From positions 1-10,934 of the forward strand of contig JABFXT010000219.1 of assembly GCA_013361595.1 (NCBI GenBank): a stretch of DNA of 10,934 nucleotides, read 5' to 3'. Numbering within the stretch: position 1 is the stretch's first letter; each line of letters starts with the position of its first letter. The notes beneath the pieces were generated by a model. The model did not search any database and was not told the DNA's origin. It was given only the letters and a program-made list of their open reading frames with translations. This document shows, in pieces, positions 1-6,314 of the stretch. The DNA comes from Nocardia sp. Its GTDB lineage: Bacteria; Actinomycetota; Actinomycetes; Mycobacteriales; Mycobacteriaceae. Both the position numbers and the translations under genes were made by a program.

Positions 1-1050
1 ACCACCGACGAACCGCACGAAGCTGTAGGCGGCGGACGCCGTCGAACGCTCGACCGGAGCCGAGATCATCACGGCCTCGGTGATCAATGTGTTGTTGACG
101 CCGAGGAACAGACCCGCCAGGACCACGCCCCCGATCAACACCGGCTTGTGTTCGGCGAACAACGCCATCACGGCCAGATCGGCGGCGAACAGCCCGACCG
201 CCACCGCGATCATCGGCAGGGTGCCGAAGCGGTGCTGGAGTTTGGGCGCGAAGAACACCGAGGCCACCGCGAGCAGGATGCCCCAGCCGCAGAAGATGAA
301 GCCGATCGCGTAGGTGCCCATGTCCAGCGGGAACGGGGTGTAGGCGAGCAGGGTGAAGAAGCCGAAGTTGTAGAGCAGGGCCGTGATGCTCACGACCAGC
401 AGTCCGCGGTGGCGCAGCGCCTTGAACGGCGCGGCCAGCGATGTCGGCTTCGCGGCTTTCGGGCTCTCCGGCAGCAGCACGACGATCGCGATGAATGCGA
501 TGGCCATCAGCACGGACACGCCGAAGAACGGACCGCGCCAGCTGATTCCGCCGAGCACGCCGCCGAGCAGCGGGCCGGTGGCGATACCGATACCGAGTGC
601 CGCCTCGTACAGGATGATGGCGCGCGCGACCCCACCGCTGGCGGCGCCGACAATGGTGGCCAGCGCGGTCGCGATGAACAACGCGTTGCCCAGGCCCCAG
701 CCGGCGCGGAAACCGACGATCTGCCCGACCGTGCCGGAACAACCCGCGAGCGCCGCGAAGACGATGATCAATGCCAGACCGGTCAGCAGTGTCTTCTTGG
801 CGCCGAACCGGCTGGAGACGACACCGGTGACCAGCATGGCCACGCCGGTGACGAGCATATAGCTGGTGAACAGCAGCGATACCTGTGACGGCGAGGCGTC
901 GAGCTGTTCACCGATGGGTTTGAGAATCGGGTCGACCAGGCCGATGCCCATGAACGCGATAACGCTGGCGAAGGCTACGGCCCAGACTGCCTTCGGCTGC
1001 CCGGTCGATGTGCTGGTGGGCTCGGTGACTGCCCTGGTCGTGATGCTCAT
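1..1050 (-). CDS. MFS transporter, DHA1 drug-exporter type (3' end beyond window)
   Basis: Reading the minus strand from the ATG at 1050 gives 350 open codons to the window edge, so the C-terminus is missing (the family is usually about 400 residues). The protein has the repeated hydrophobic helices of a 12-TM major facilitator, beginning around residues 22-42 and 58-78. The loop between helices 2 and 3 carries a motif A-like GVVSSRFGAKK (residues 77-86), with Ser where Asp is usual. Helix 5 carries the antiporter motif GIGIATGPLLGG (153-164), typical of proton-coupled drug exporters. The start has a good Shine-Dalgarno, GAGGAAA, and overlaps the upstream MarR gene by four bases (ATGA), so the two are co-transcribed and probably translationally coupled. 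Likely role: proton-driven efflux of a small toxic compound sensed by the MarR protein. The substrate cannot be told from sequence. Confidence 0.9.
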   Translation of the reverse strand, partial: MSITTRAVTEPTSTSTGQPKAVWAVAFASVIAFMGIGLVDPILKPIGEQLDASPSQVSLLFTSYMLVTGVAMLVTGVVSSRFGAKKTLLTGLALIIVFAALAGCSGTVGQIVGFRAGWGLGNALFIATALATIVGAASGGVARAIILYEAALGIGIATGPLLGGVLGGISWRGPFFGVSVLMAIAFIAIVVLLPESPKAAKPTSLAAPFKALRHRGLLVVSITALLYNFGFFTLLAYTPFPLDMGTYAIGFIFCGWGILLAVASVFFAPKLQHRFGTLPMIAVAVGLFAADLAVMALFAEHKPVLIGGVVLAGLFLGVNNTLITEAVMISAPVERSTASAAYSFVRFVGG

Positions 1051-1517
1051 CGGTGTTTCCTCGATTGCGTGTGGTTTCCGGCCGATTCCCGGATCGCCGC
1101 CAGCAGCTCCCGTAGGTCGGTTGCGAGTCCGGCGAGGCGTTCGGCGTCGAAGCCGGGTAGCGGGCCGGACAATGCCTCGCGCATGGACGCGCGGGTGGCG
1201 GTGAGCCGGGCTCGCCCGGCCGGGGTGAGTTGTACGACGACTGCGCGCGAATCATCCGGGTCGCGGTGCCGGGAGGCGTATCCCTGCCCCACCAGCCGGG
1301 CGATGAGCGCGGTCGCCGTGGGTTGCGATGTGCGATCGATACGAGCGAATTCGCTGACCCGCAGTGAACCGTGTTCGTCGAGCACTGCCAGTGCGCGCAC
1401 GGTGGCGCGCGGCAGGTCGTCGACGCTGAGCGTTCCCGCCGCACGCGTGAGCCGACCCGCGGTGACCAGCAGATCGACGACGGTGTCGTCCACATCGGTT
1501 ACCGGGCTCGGCTGCAC
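1047..1517 (-). CDS. MarR-family transcriptional regulator
   Basis: A 156-residue protein, normal length for MarR. The winged helix-turn-helix is clear: a recognition helix at about residues 62-80 (RTSQPTATALIARL and following) and the family's wing with DPDDSRA at 86-92 followed by a beta strand and LTPAG (97-101). Flanking helices at 8-28 and 105-147 would form the dimer interface. The start chosen is GTG at 1517, directly after an AT-rich promoter-like stretch; no Shine-Dalgarno precedes it. It is the first gene of an operon with the MFS exporter, overlapping it by four bases. The usual logic of such pairs is that the dimer represses its own operon until a ligand (often a phenolic or a drug) releases it. 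The ligand is unknown. Confidence 0.9.
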   Translation of the reverse strand: MQPSPVTDVDDTVVDLLVTAGRLTRAAGTLSVDDLPRATVRALAVLDEHGSLRVSEFARIDRTSQPTATALIARLVGQGYASRHRDPDDSRAVVVQLTPAGRARLTATRASMREALSGPLPGFDAERLAGLATDLRELLAAIRESAGNHTQSRKHR

Positions 1518-1550
1518 CCAAATATTATTACATAGGCTAACTATCTATTT
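1518..1550 (-). promoter_or_regulatory. AT-rich promoter and candidate MarR operator
   Basis: These 33 bases are far richer in A+T than anything around them. On the minus strand a TAATAT box (1527-1522) lies four bases before the GTG of the marR gene, a little close for a leaderless start. Small inverted repeats overlap it: ATAG-gctaa-CTAT at 1532-1544 and TTA...TAA at 1528-1540. MarR proteins commonly bind such short imperfect palindromes over their own promoter, so this is the likely autoregulatory site. The exact operator is not certain. Confidence 0.45.
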
Positions 1551-1578
1551 CCAGCCCCCGCGGTGGGATGCCCGCCAC

Positions 1579-1860
1579 ATGCCGCAGTTGCGCGAGGAAG
1601 CTCGCCCGGTCGTCGCCTCGGACCACGTAGTGACAGGCAGCCAGCCGGATATCGACCGGCCGCATTCCGGGCACAACCTAGGCTTCGGTTACGGCATACA
1701 CAGCTGCCTGGGCGCGGCCCTGGCCCGGCTGGAAGGCCGGATCGCACTGGACGCGCTACTGGATGTGATGCCCGAATACACCGTCGACCGGTCGGGTCTG
1801 CGCCGGGCGACGGTCACCAATGTCGCCGGATGGGCCAATGTGCCGGTCCGGGTCGGCTGA
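1579..1860 (+). pseudogene. Cytochrome P450, C-terminal remnant
   Basis: The frame ending at 1860 encodes only the last 80 or so residues of a bacterial P450: DIDRPHSGHN, then the heme-binding loop FGYGIHSCLG with its cysteine thiolate ligand, the L-helix ALARLEGRIAL, and the C-terminal strand ending NVAGWANVPVRVG. P450s are about 400 residues; the I-helix, the ExxR motif and the whole substrate-binding half are absent upstream in every frame, where the DNA is instead the marR promoter and gene. Homology is convincing only from about 1640 on; the ATG at 1579 is just the first in-frame start. The reading frame of what remains is intact, so the loss looks like truncation by deletion rather than slow decay. 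It cannot be a working enzyme. Confidence 0.8.
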
Positions 1861-1868
1861 CAGAAAGA

Positions 1869-1926
1869 CGGCCGGTCCTCGCGGTGGTACGGAGAGTATG
1901 CGACAGGCGTGCCGTCGGACCGGCCG
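1869..1926. terminator. Inverted repeat between converging genes, likely two-way terminator
   Basis: CGGCCGGTCC (1869-1878) is matched exactly by GGACCGGCCG (1917-1926), a 10-bp stem around a 38-base loop. It starts nine bases after the P450 remnant stop and ends 12 bases before the hydrolase stop, where a terminator for both directions would sit. There is no T-run, as is usual in high-GC actinobacteria. The long loop makes it weaker than a textbook terminator. Confidence 0.5.
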
Positions 1927-1937
1927 CTCGACGGCAC

Positions 1938-3317
1938 TCACGGAAGCAGCAGGCCCCAGTAGATCGCCCAGAGCGCGAAGCCCGCTCCGCCGCAGACCAT
2001 TACCGCCCATCGGATCCGCGCACCGCTGGTTGCTCCGGCCAGCGTGCGACGCCCACGTACGACGACGAGAACCAGCGCGATCACCGCGCACCCGGCGACC
2101 AGCTGCAGCGCCAGCCACGGCAGGGTCCGCCCGAACACCAAGGGGCCGAAGGAGGTAGCGCGAGTGGTAAGGATGTAGCCGAGTTGGACAACAGCGCCGA
2201 TGATACCGAGCACAGCCGCGGATACGAGCATGCGCGCCGGCGCCCGGCCCGGGAGCCGCCAGGCCCGAACGGCGCCGGTCACCGCATAGCCGCCGAACGC
2301 GAGCACGATCGCGCCCAGCAGCACCAGATTCGCCGCGGCCGACTCCCATCGGGCCACCGGTTCCAGGCTGCGCACCGAATGCCCCTGCACCGCAGGCGGA
2401 TCCACCCGTGGCGTGGCAGCCGAATCGGGCAGTCCGTTCACCCACTCACCCATGAGTTCGCCGTACCCCGGCGCCAGGCCCGGCAGTTTGTCGAAGCCGT
2501 CGGTGGTCGGCTGCCCGCCGTGCTGGGCGCCGGCCAGGGTGACCAGCGTGTAGTTCCGCTTACCGGCGCGGTCGAACGCGGCCCGGAAATCCCGCAGGCT
2601 GTCACCCGGCGGGGTCAGCCGATCCTGATCGCCCCAGATGGCGAGCACCGGCTGTGTGATCTGTTCCAGCACCGGGATCGGGTCGTAGTCGGCCTGCGCG
2701 AACTGCCCGGCCCCGACCAGCTGTCGAATCCCGTTGCGGGCCAGCACGTCGACCATCGATCCACGCACGCCCGCCGCGCCGAACCTGGTCTCGTTCGCCC
2801 ACGCCTGCTGCGCGGCCGGGGCGGCCGAGTTCGCGCCGATCGTGATCAGGAACGCGGCGTCGGTGGATCGCGAGGCGGCCAGCGGTGCGACCCAGCCGCC
2901 CTCGGACAGCCCCCATAGGCCCACCCGGGCGGGATCGACTTCCGGCCGGTTCCGCAATGCCGCGAGACCCGCCAGCGCGTCATCGGCCAGCAGCGAATAG
3001 TCGCGGTGCGCCGGCGTATATCCCTCGGTGCGCTTGTCGTAGCGCAGCGCGACGATGCCCGCGCGGGCGAGGGCATCGGCGACCTGGTCGTAGTGATCAC
3101 CCCGGCCGTCGCCCGACCCGTGGACGAGCACGACACCGGGTCGTCCGGTGGCGGCGACCGGCGCGTGGACGGTGCCGGTAGTCGTGGTGCCGTCACCACG
3201 AGTGAAGGTGATATCCACGGTGGTGGTGTGTCCGTCCGCGTGCGCGTGCGGCATCCCGCAGCACACAGCGGCGATCATGGTGGCGAACACGGCGATACGC
3301 CGAACTGTCGAGAACAT
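1938..3317 (-). CDS. Exported alpha/beta hydrolase with four C-terminal membrane helices
   Basis: 459 residues from the ATG at 3317, chosen because AGGA lies six bases upstream and the protein then begins with a typical signal sequence (MFSTVRRIAVFATMIAAVCC, predicted cut after AHA near residue 27). Residues 40-300 form an alpha/beta hydrolase: oxyanion region VLVHGSG (64-69), nucleophile GLSEGG with Ser138, acid in WGDQD (Asp230 or Asp232) and His266 in AGAQH. About 20 residues of linker follow (300-325), then four hydrophobic helices near 328-348, 362-382, 398-420 and 435-456. The catalytic domain would therefore be outside the cell and tethered. It resembles acyl esterases or peptidase-like hydrolases of the S9/S15 type, but no substrate can be named. 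It lies eight bases after the ArsR gene, whose TAG stop overlaps this gene's Shine-Dalgarno, so the two are one operon. Confidence 0.85.
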   Translation of the reverse strand: MFSTVRRIAVFATMIAAVCCGMPHAHADGHTTTVDITFTRGDGTTTTGTVHAPVAATGRPGVVLVHGSGDGRGDHYDQVADALARAGIVALRYDKRTEGYTPAHRDYSLLADDALAGLAALRNRPEVDPARVGLWGLSEGGWVAPLAASRSTDAAFLITIGANSAAPAAQQAWANETRFGAAGVRGSMVDVLARNGIRQLVGAGQFAQADYDPIPVLEQITQPVLAIWGDQDRLTPPGDSLRDFRAAFDRAGKRNYTLVTLAGAQHGGQPTTDGFDKLPGLAPGYGELMGEWVNGLPDSAATPRVDPPAVQGHSVRSLEPVARWESAAANLVLLGAIVLAFGGYAVTGAVRAWRLPGRAPARMLVSAAVLGIIGAVVQLGYILTTRATSFGPLVFGRTLPWLALQLVAGCAVIALVLVVVRGRRTLAGATSGARIRWAVMVCGGAGFALWAIYWGLLLP

Positions 3318-3325
3318 GGCGGGTC

Positions 3326-3907
3326 CTACTCGGCCGAGGTCGCGCCGGGCGCGGGGAACGCGAGAAAGCGGGTCAGGACGCGGCGGGCGCCGGGTCGGTC
3401 CTGCCGGTGGGTCGCCTGGAACCGCTTCAGCAGCGACAGGTAGTCCTCGAAGAATTCCTCGATTTCCGCGGGCGTCGCGTAGATCGCGCCACGCGAGAAG
3501 GGCATGATGTCCGCCCACTCACCCAGCCCGGCGCGTTCGGCCTCGAACTGCCGGAACATCTCGATATCCTCGGCGAGGTATTGCGCGAACAGCTGTTCCA
3601 GCAGCTCGCTGACCTCCGGCGACTGTTCGCGATCCATCCGGTACCGCAGATCCTTGGGCGGCGAACGCCACCACCGCTCCTTCCCCTTCGCCAGTTCCGG
3701 CACCTCTTCGATGAACCCGTGTTCGGCGAGCTGTCGCAGGTGATAGCTGGTAGCTCCGGTGTTCTCGCCCAGCAGCGCACCGAGCGCGGTGGACGTCGCC
3801 GGACCGTTCTCGGCGAGTGCGCGCAGGAGGCGCTGACGGAGGGGATGCGCCAGCGCGCGTAGCGCGGCCGGATCGGTGATCTCCCTGGGGGGAACTTCAT
3901 CGGGCAT
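3326..3907 (-). CDS. ArsR-type winged-helix transcriptional regulator
   Basis: 193 residues. Residues 12-90 are a winged helix-turn-helix of the ArsR/HTH_20 kind: ALAHPLRQRLLRAL (18-31), then TALGALLGENTGATSYHLRQL (40-60) as the helix-turn-helix, with LAEHGFIEEV leading to the wing at 72-90. The second half (95-193) is a helical, acidic domain of unknown ligand. No metal-binding ELCVCDL motif is present, so it is not an arsenic sensor. The ATG at 3907 was chosen over the ATG 36 bases upstream because a TATTCT box ends six bases before it (leaderless start) and because the upstream start would fall inside the inverted-repeat operator. It leads an operon with the membrane-tethered hydrolase and probably represses both. 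Confidence 0.85.
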   Translation of the reverse strand: MPDEVPPREITDPAALRALAHPLRQRLLRALAENGPATSTALGALLGENTGATSYHLRQLAEHGFIEEVPELAKGKERWWRSPPKDLRYRMDREQSPEVSELLEQLFAQYLAEDIEMFRQFEAERAGLGEWADIMPFSRGAIYATPAEIEEFFEDYLSLLKRFQATHRQDRPGARRVLTRFLAFPAPGATSAE

Positions 3908-3946
3908 AGTTACAGAATAATGTTTGCAAAATAATTTATGCAAACA
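3908..3946 (-). promoter_or_regulatory. ArsR promoter with a perfect 8+8 inverted-repeat operator
   Basis: TGTTTGCA (3921-3928) and TGCAAACA (3939-3946) are an exact inverted repeat around a 10-base A/T spacer, in an otherwise GC-rich region. On the minus strand the -10 box TATTCT (3919-3914) lies directly downstream, and a weak -35, TTGCAT (3943-3938), falls in the outer arm with an 18-base spacer. The repeat thus covers the -35 and the spacer, where a bound dimer would block RNA polymerase. The likely binder is the ArsR-type protein encoded immediately downstream. Confidence 0.7.
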
Positions 3947-3964
3947 AAACTCTGCAACTGGGCC

Positions 3965-4010
3965 GGACTCGCCGCCGCGCCGAAGCGCGAGTCCCGGAGT
4001 CGCGGCGGCG
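3965..4010 (-). terminator. Candidate terminator after fadA6, two competing hairpins
   Basis: Downstream of the fadA6 stop at 4064, CGCCGCCGCG (3970-3979) pairs with CGCGGCGGCG (4001-4010), 10 bp with a 21-base loop. An alternative stem, GGACTCGC (3965-3972) with GCGAGTCC (3987-3994), shares bases with it, so only one can form at a time. No T-run follows. Position and stability fit a terminator for the kstR2-fadA6 operon; the competing fold is unusual. Confidence 0.45.
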
Positions 4011-4063
4011 GAATTTCGGAGGGCCGCGACGCCGGGGGGCCCGCAGATCAGATACAGCGCAGA

Positions 4064-5248
4064 TCAGACAAGGCGCTCGATGATGGTGGCGTTGGCGGTG
4101 CCGCCGCCCTCGCAGATGGTGAGCAGACCGTAGCGGCCGTTGATGCGTTCGAGTTCGTTGAGCAGTGTCGCGAAGAGTTTCGCGCCGGTCGCGCCGAGCG
4201 GATGGCCCAGGGCGATCGCACCACCGTTCACATTCACCTTCTCCGGATCCGCACCGGTCTCCTTCAGCCAGGCCAGCACCACAGGGGCGAATGCCTCGTT
4301 GATCTCGACCACATCGATATCGTCGATGGTCAGGCCGGCCTTCTCCAGTGCCCACTTGGTGGCCGGGATGGGCGCGGTGAGCATGTACAGCGGGTCGGCG
4401 CCGCGGGCGCTGACGTGCACGATCCGGGCGCGCGGGGTGAGGCCGTATTCCTGGACCGCCCAGTCCGAGGCGAGCAGGGTGGCGCTGGCGCCGTCGGAGA
4501 TCTGCGAGGCCACCGCGGCGGTGAGCGGGCTGCCCTCCTCCAGCGCGGGCAGCGAGGCCATCTTCTCCAGGCTGGTCTCGCGCGGGCCCTGGTCGATCCA
4601 GAAATCGCCCACCGGCACGATCTCTTTGTCGAACCGGCCGGCCTTGATGGCCGCGCGGGCGCGTTCGTGGCTGCGCAGGGCCCACTGTTCCATGTCCTGG
4701 CGGGTGATCCCCCATTTCTCGGCGATCATCTGCGCGCCGCGGAACTGCGATACCTCGCCGGTCCCGTAGCGGTGATCCCAGCCCTCGGCGCCGACGAACG
4801 GCGAATCGAAGCCGTACTCCTTACCCGCGATCATGGCGGCGGAGATCGGGATGGCACTCATGTTCTGCACACCACCGGCCACGATCACCTCGGCGGTACC
4901 GCTCATGATCGCCTGGGCGCCGAAATTGATGGCCTGCTGGCTGGATCCGCACTGGCGGTCGACGGTGACCCCCGGAACCTCTTCCGGATACCCGGCCGCC
5001 AGCCAGATGGTGCGACCGATATTGCCGGCCTGCGGGCCGACATTGTCGACACAGCCGACGATCACATCGTCGACCCGCGCCGGATCGATCGAATTACGCC
5101 CGAGCAGCCCCTGCAGCGCGGCCGCGCCGAGATCGGCCGGATGGACCTGCGCGAGCGCGCCGTTGCGCTTACCGACCGGGGTGCGCACCGCGTCGATCAC
5201 ATACGCCTCGCTCAGCGGCGTATAGGGGCGGCGGGCAGCTGTTGCCAT
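4064..5248 (-). CDS. fadA6: Acetyl-CoA acetyltransferase (thiolase) FadA6, steroid C/D-ring degradation
   Basis: 394 residues, full length for a thiolase. The nucleophilic cysteine is Cys100 in VDRQCGSSQQ, followed by the family signatures NEAFAPV (317-323), GGAIALGHPLGATGAK with His349, and the second catalytic cysteine, Cys379, in CEGGGTAN. Sequence and position next to kstR2 match FadA6 (Rv3556c) of M. tuberculosis closely from memory. FadA6 is a cytosolic thiolase of the KstR2 regulon that cleaves beta-ketoacyl-CoA intermediates made from HIP-CoA; published schemes place it at side-chain and/or opened-ring thiolysis. The ATG at 5248 is fixed by AGGAGA seven bases upstream, which overlaps the TAG of kstR2 (nine-base gap), so the gene is the second of the kstR2 operon. 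The N-terminus is about 12 residues longer than I recall for the tuberculosis protein. Confidence 0.92.
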   Translation of the reverse strand: MATAARRPYTPLSEAYVIDAVRTPVGKRNGALAQVHPADLGAAALQGLLGRNSIDPARVDDVIVGCVDNVGPQAGNIGRTIWLAAGYPEEVPGVTVDRQCGSSQQAINFGAQAIMSGTAEVIVAGGVQNMSAIPISAAMIAGKEYGFDSPFVGAEGWDHRYGTGEVSQFRGAQMIAEKWGITRQDMEQWALRSHERARAAIKAGRFDKEIVPVGDFWIDQGPRETSLEKMASLPALEEGSPLTAAVASQISDGASATLLASDWAVQEYGLTPRARIVHVSARGADPLYMLTAPIPATKWALEKAGLTIDDIDVVEINEAFAPVVLAWLKETGADPEKVNVNGGAIALGHPLGATGAKLFATLLNELERINGRYGLLTICEGGGTANATIIERLV

Positions 5249-5257
5249 GGATTTCTC

Positions 5258-5869
5258 CTAATCGGTGTGGCCCGGCACGGTGAGCCCGTCGAGCACGATG
5301 GTGAGGTACTGCTTCGCGAGGGTGTCGACGGTGACCGAACCGCCGCCCGGCTGATACCAGCGGACCGCGACCCAGACCGTGTCGCGCAGGAAGCGGTAGG
5401 CCAGATCGATATCGAGTTCGGCGCGGAAGCTGCCGTCGGCGACCCCGCTGGTGAGGACGCGTCGCCAGAGTTCGCGGAATTCACGGTTGTAGTCGTCGAT
5501 ATAGGCGAACCGTTCGGCGGCGCGCAAGCGTTTGGCCTCGGACTGGTAGATGGCCACGGCGGCGTGCGAGCGGTCGAAAGCCTCGTAGGAGGCCAGTACC
5601 AGAGCTTCGAGTGTGGCGCGTGAACTCAGCCCGGCGGCGACGATCTCGCGGTAACGTCCGAACAACTCGTCCAGGAACCCGCGCAGGATCTCGTCCACCA
5701 TGCCCTCTTTCGAGGAGAAATGGTGGTAGAGACTGCCGGAGAGGATGCCGGCCGCGTCGGCGATATCACGCACGGTGGTGGCGCGCACGCCCCGTTCGGC
5801 GAACAGTTCGGCCGCCAGGTCCAGTAGTTCGGTTCGCCGGGCCGATTTCGAGGGGTCGGGTGCGGTCAC
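5258..5869 (-). CDS. kstR2: TetR-family repressor KstR2
   Basis: 203 residues. The N-terminal DNA-binding domain (12-60) contains AERGVRATTVRDIADAAG and ILSGSLYHHFSSKEGMVDEI, almost the same wording as KstR2 (Rv3557c). The C-terminal ligand domain keeps RDTVWVAVRWYQPGG (162-176) and the terminal QYLTIVLDGLT. KstR2 is known to repress genes for steroid C and D ring breakdown and to be released by HIP-CoA, the product of FadD3. The GTG at 5869 was chosen because a TATCAT box ends six bases upstream and there is no Shine-Dalgarno, implying a leaderless message; the ATG at 5876-5874 is out of frame. A KstR2 operator lies inside its own promoter, so it is autoregulated, together with fadA6 downstream. 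Confidence 0.93.
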   Translation of the reverse strand: MTAPDPSKSARRTELLDLAAELFAERGVRATTVRDIADAAGILSGSLYHHFSSKEGMVDEILRGFLDELFGRYREIVAAGLSSRATLEALVLASYEAFDRSHAAVAIYQSEAKRLRAAERFAYIDDYNREFRELWRRVLTSGVADGSFRAELDIDLAYRFLRDTVWVAVRWYQPGGGSVTVDTLAKQYLTIVLDGLTVPGHTD

Positions 5870-5875
5870 CCCGCC

Positions 5876-5904
5876 ATGATACAACCAAGCATTTGCTTGG
5901 TAAA
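5876..5904 (-). promoter_or_regulatory. kstR2-fadA6 promoter
   Basis: On the minus strand TTTACC (5904-5899) and TATCAT (5881-5876) are separated by exactly 17 bases, a good sigma-70 type arrangement. The -10 box is preceded by TG. Six bases separate it from the GTG of kstR2, placing the transcription start on or next to the start codon. Almost all of the spacer is the KstR2 operator. Confidence 0.65.
5884..5901. promoter_or_regulatory. KstR2 operator, copy 1
   Basis: ACCAAGCATTTGCTTGGT is a perfect inverted repeat (8+8 with a 2-base centre). The published KstR2 motif is AnCAAGnnCTTGnT; the first 14 bases match at all fixed positions but one (T for C at 5892). It covers the -35 edge and the spacer of the kstR2 promoter, the expected place for autorepression. 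Confidence 0.88.
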
Positions 5905-6040
5905 TGCTGGGATTGCAGCCCCTAGTCGTCGACCGTTCGAGGTTAGGGCCCGCCCCGATTCCCGACCGACCGGCGGGAGGGAAGACTCGGGGCCCACGAG
6001 CGCCCGGGCCCGCGGCATCGAAGGCGGCGCCATGAACAGA

Positions 6041-6089
6041 GCCCGAGGTTTCCGGCTCCCCCCTCCTGTCGGAGCCGGACCCCTCGGGC
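6041..6089. repeat. Strong compound hairpin in the kstR2 upstream region
   Basis: Two nested perfect stems: GCCCGAGG (6041-6048) with CCTCGGGC (6082-6089), and inside it TCCGGCTCC (6051-6059) with GGAGCCGGA (6071-6079). They are separated by a symmetrical 2x2 mismatch (tt/cc) and closed by an 11-base loop: 17 base pairs in 49 bases. It sits in the 425-base stretch between the divergent kstR2 and reductase genes, where no terminator is needed. I see no supported gene in 5902-6327; this hairpin, a palindrome at 6150-6163 and two hairpins at 6250-6288 are its main contents. It may be a structured RNA, a protein site or the relic of a small mobile element. Confidence 0.55.
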
Positions 6090-6149
6090 CCATATCCCGG
6101 AAGAAGTACGAACTCCGCACTGCTTCCGATCTTTTGGACGCGACCGATC

Positions 6150-6163
6150 CGGAACCGGTTCCA
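6150..6163. promoter_or_regulatory. KstR-like palindrome
   Basis: CGGAACCGGTTCCA contains the perfect 12-base palindrome GGAACCGGTTCC and matches the published KstR motif TnnAACnnGTTnnA at every fixed position except the first (C for T). KstR is the TetR-type repressor of the earlier stages of cholesterol breakdown. It lies 165 bases upstream of the Ddn-like reductase and 281 bases upstream of kstR2. The six-base core alone is expected roughly once by chance in a window this size, so the call rests on the longer symmetry and the context. Confidence 0.35.
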
Positions 6164-6249
6164 CCACATAGAGATATTCGAACCGAGTGGATCCCGCGCA
6201 CTGCCCGCATACCGGAAGACCCCACTTCGGTCCGGCGCCGCAGGGCGCC

Positions 6250-6288
6250 CGCCCGCAACACGGGCGAGCCGGCCGCACTCCGGCCGGC
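6250..6288. repeat. Two tandem hairpins with five-base loops
   Basis: CGCCCG-caaca-CGGGCG (6250-6266) is followed one base later by GCCGGCCG-cactc-CGGCCGGC (6268-6288). Both stems are perfect and both loops are five bases. They end 26 bases before the likely -10 box of the reductase gene. As that gene is read away from them and kstR2 is read the other way, they do not terminate any gene seen here. Confidence 0.5.
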
Positions 6289-6314
6289 CACACCGGATAC
6301 GACGGCCGCGCCGG

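Noticed and set aside
148..888. Open plus-strand frame of 246 codons, rich in Glu, Arg and Gln
   Set aside because: Antisense to the MFS exporter, whose membrane helices and motifs are clear on the other strand.
1563..2918. Open plus-strand frame of 451 codons
   Set aside because: Shadow of the P450 remnant and the hydrolase; Arg/Pro/Gly-rich wording with no motifs.
3318..3518. N-terminal extension of the hydrolase by 67 codons
   Set aside because: It overlaps the ArsR gene; the ATG at 3317 has a Shine-Dalgarno and begins a signal peptide.
3908..3943. Upstream ATG adding 12 residues to the ArsR protein
   Set aside because: It lies within the inverted-repeat operator and ahead of the -10 box, so it would not be in the transcript.
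3938..5623. Open plus-strand frame of 561 codons
   Set aside because: It is antisense to fadA6 and kstR2, both recognised by catalytic or DNA-binding motifs, and its translation resembles nothing known.
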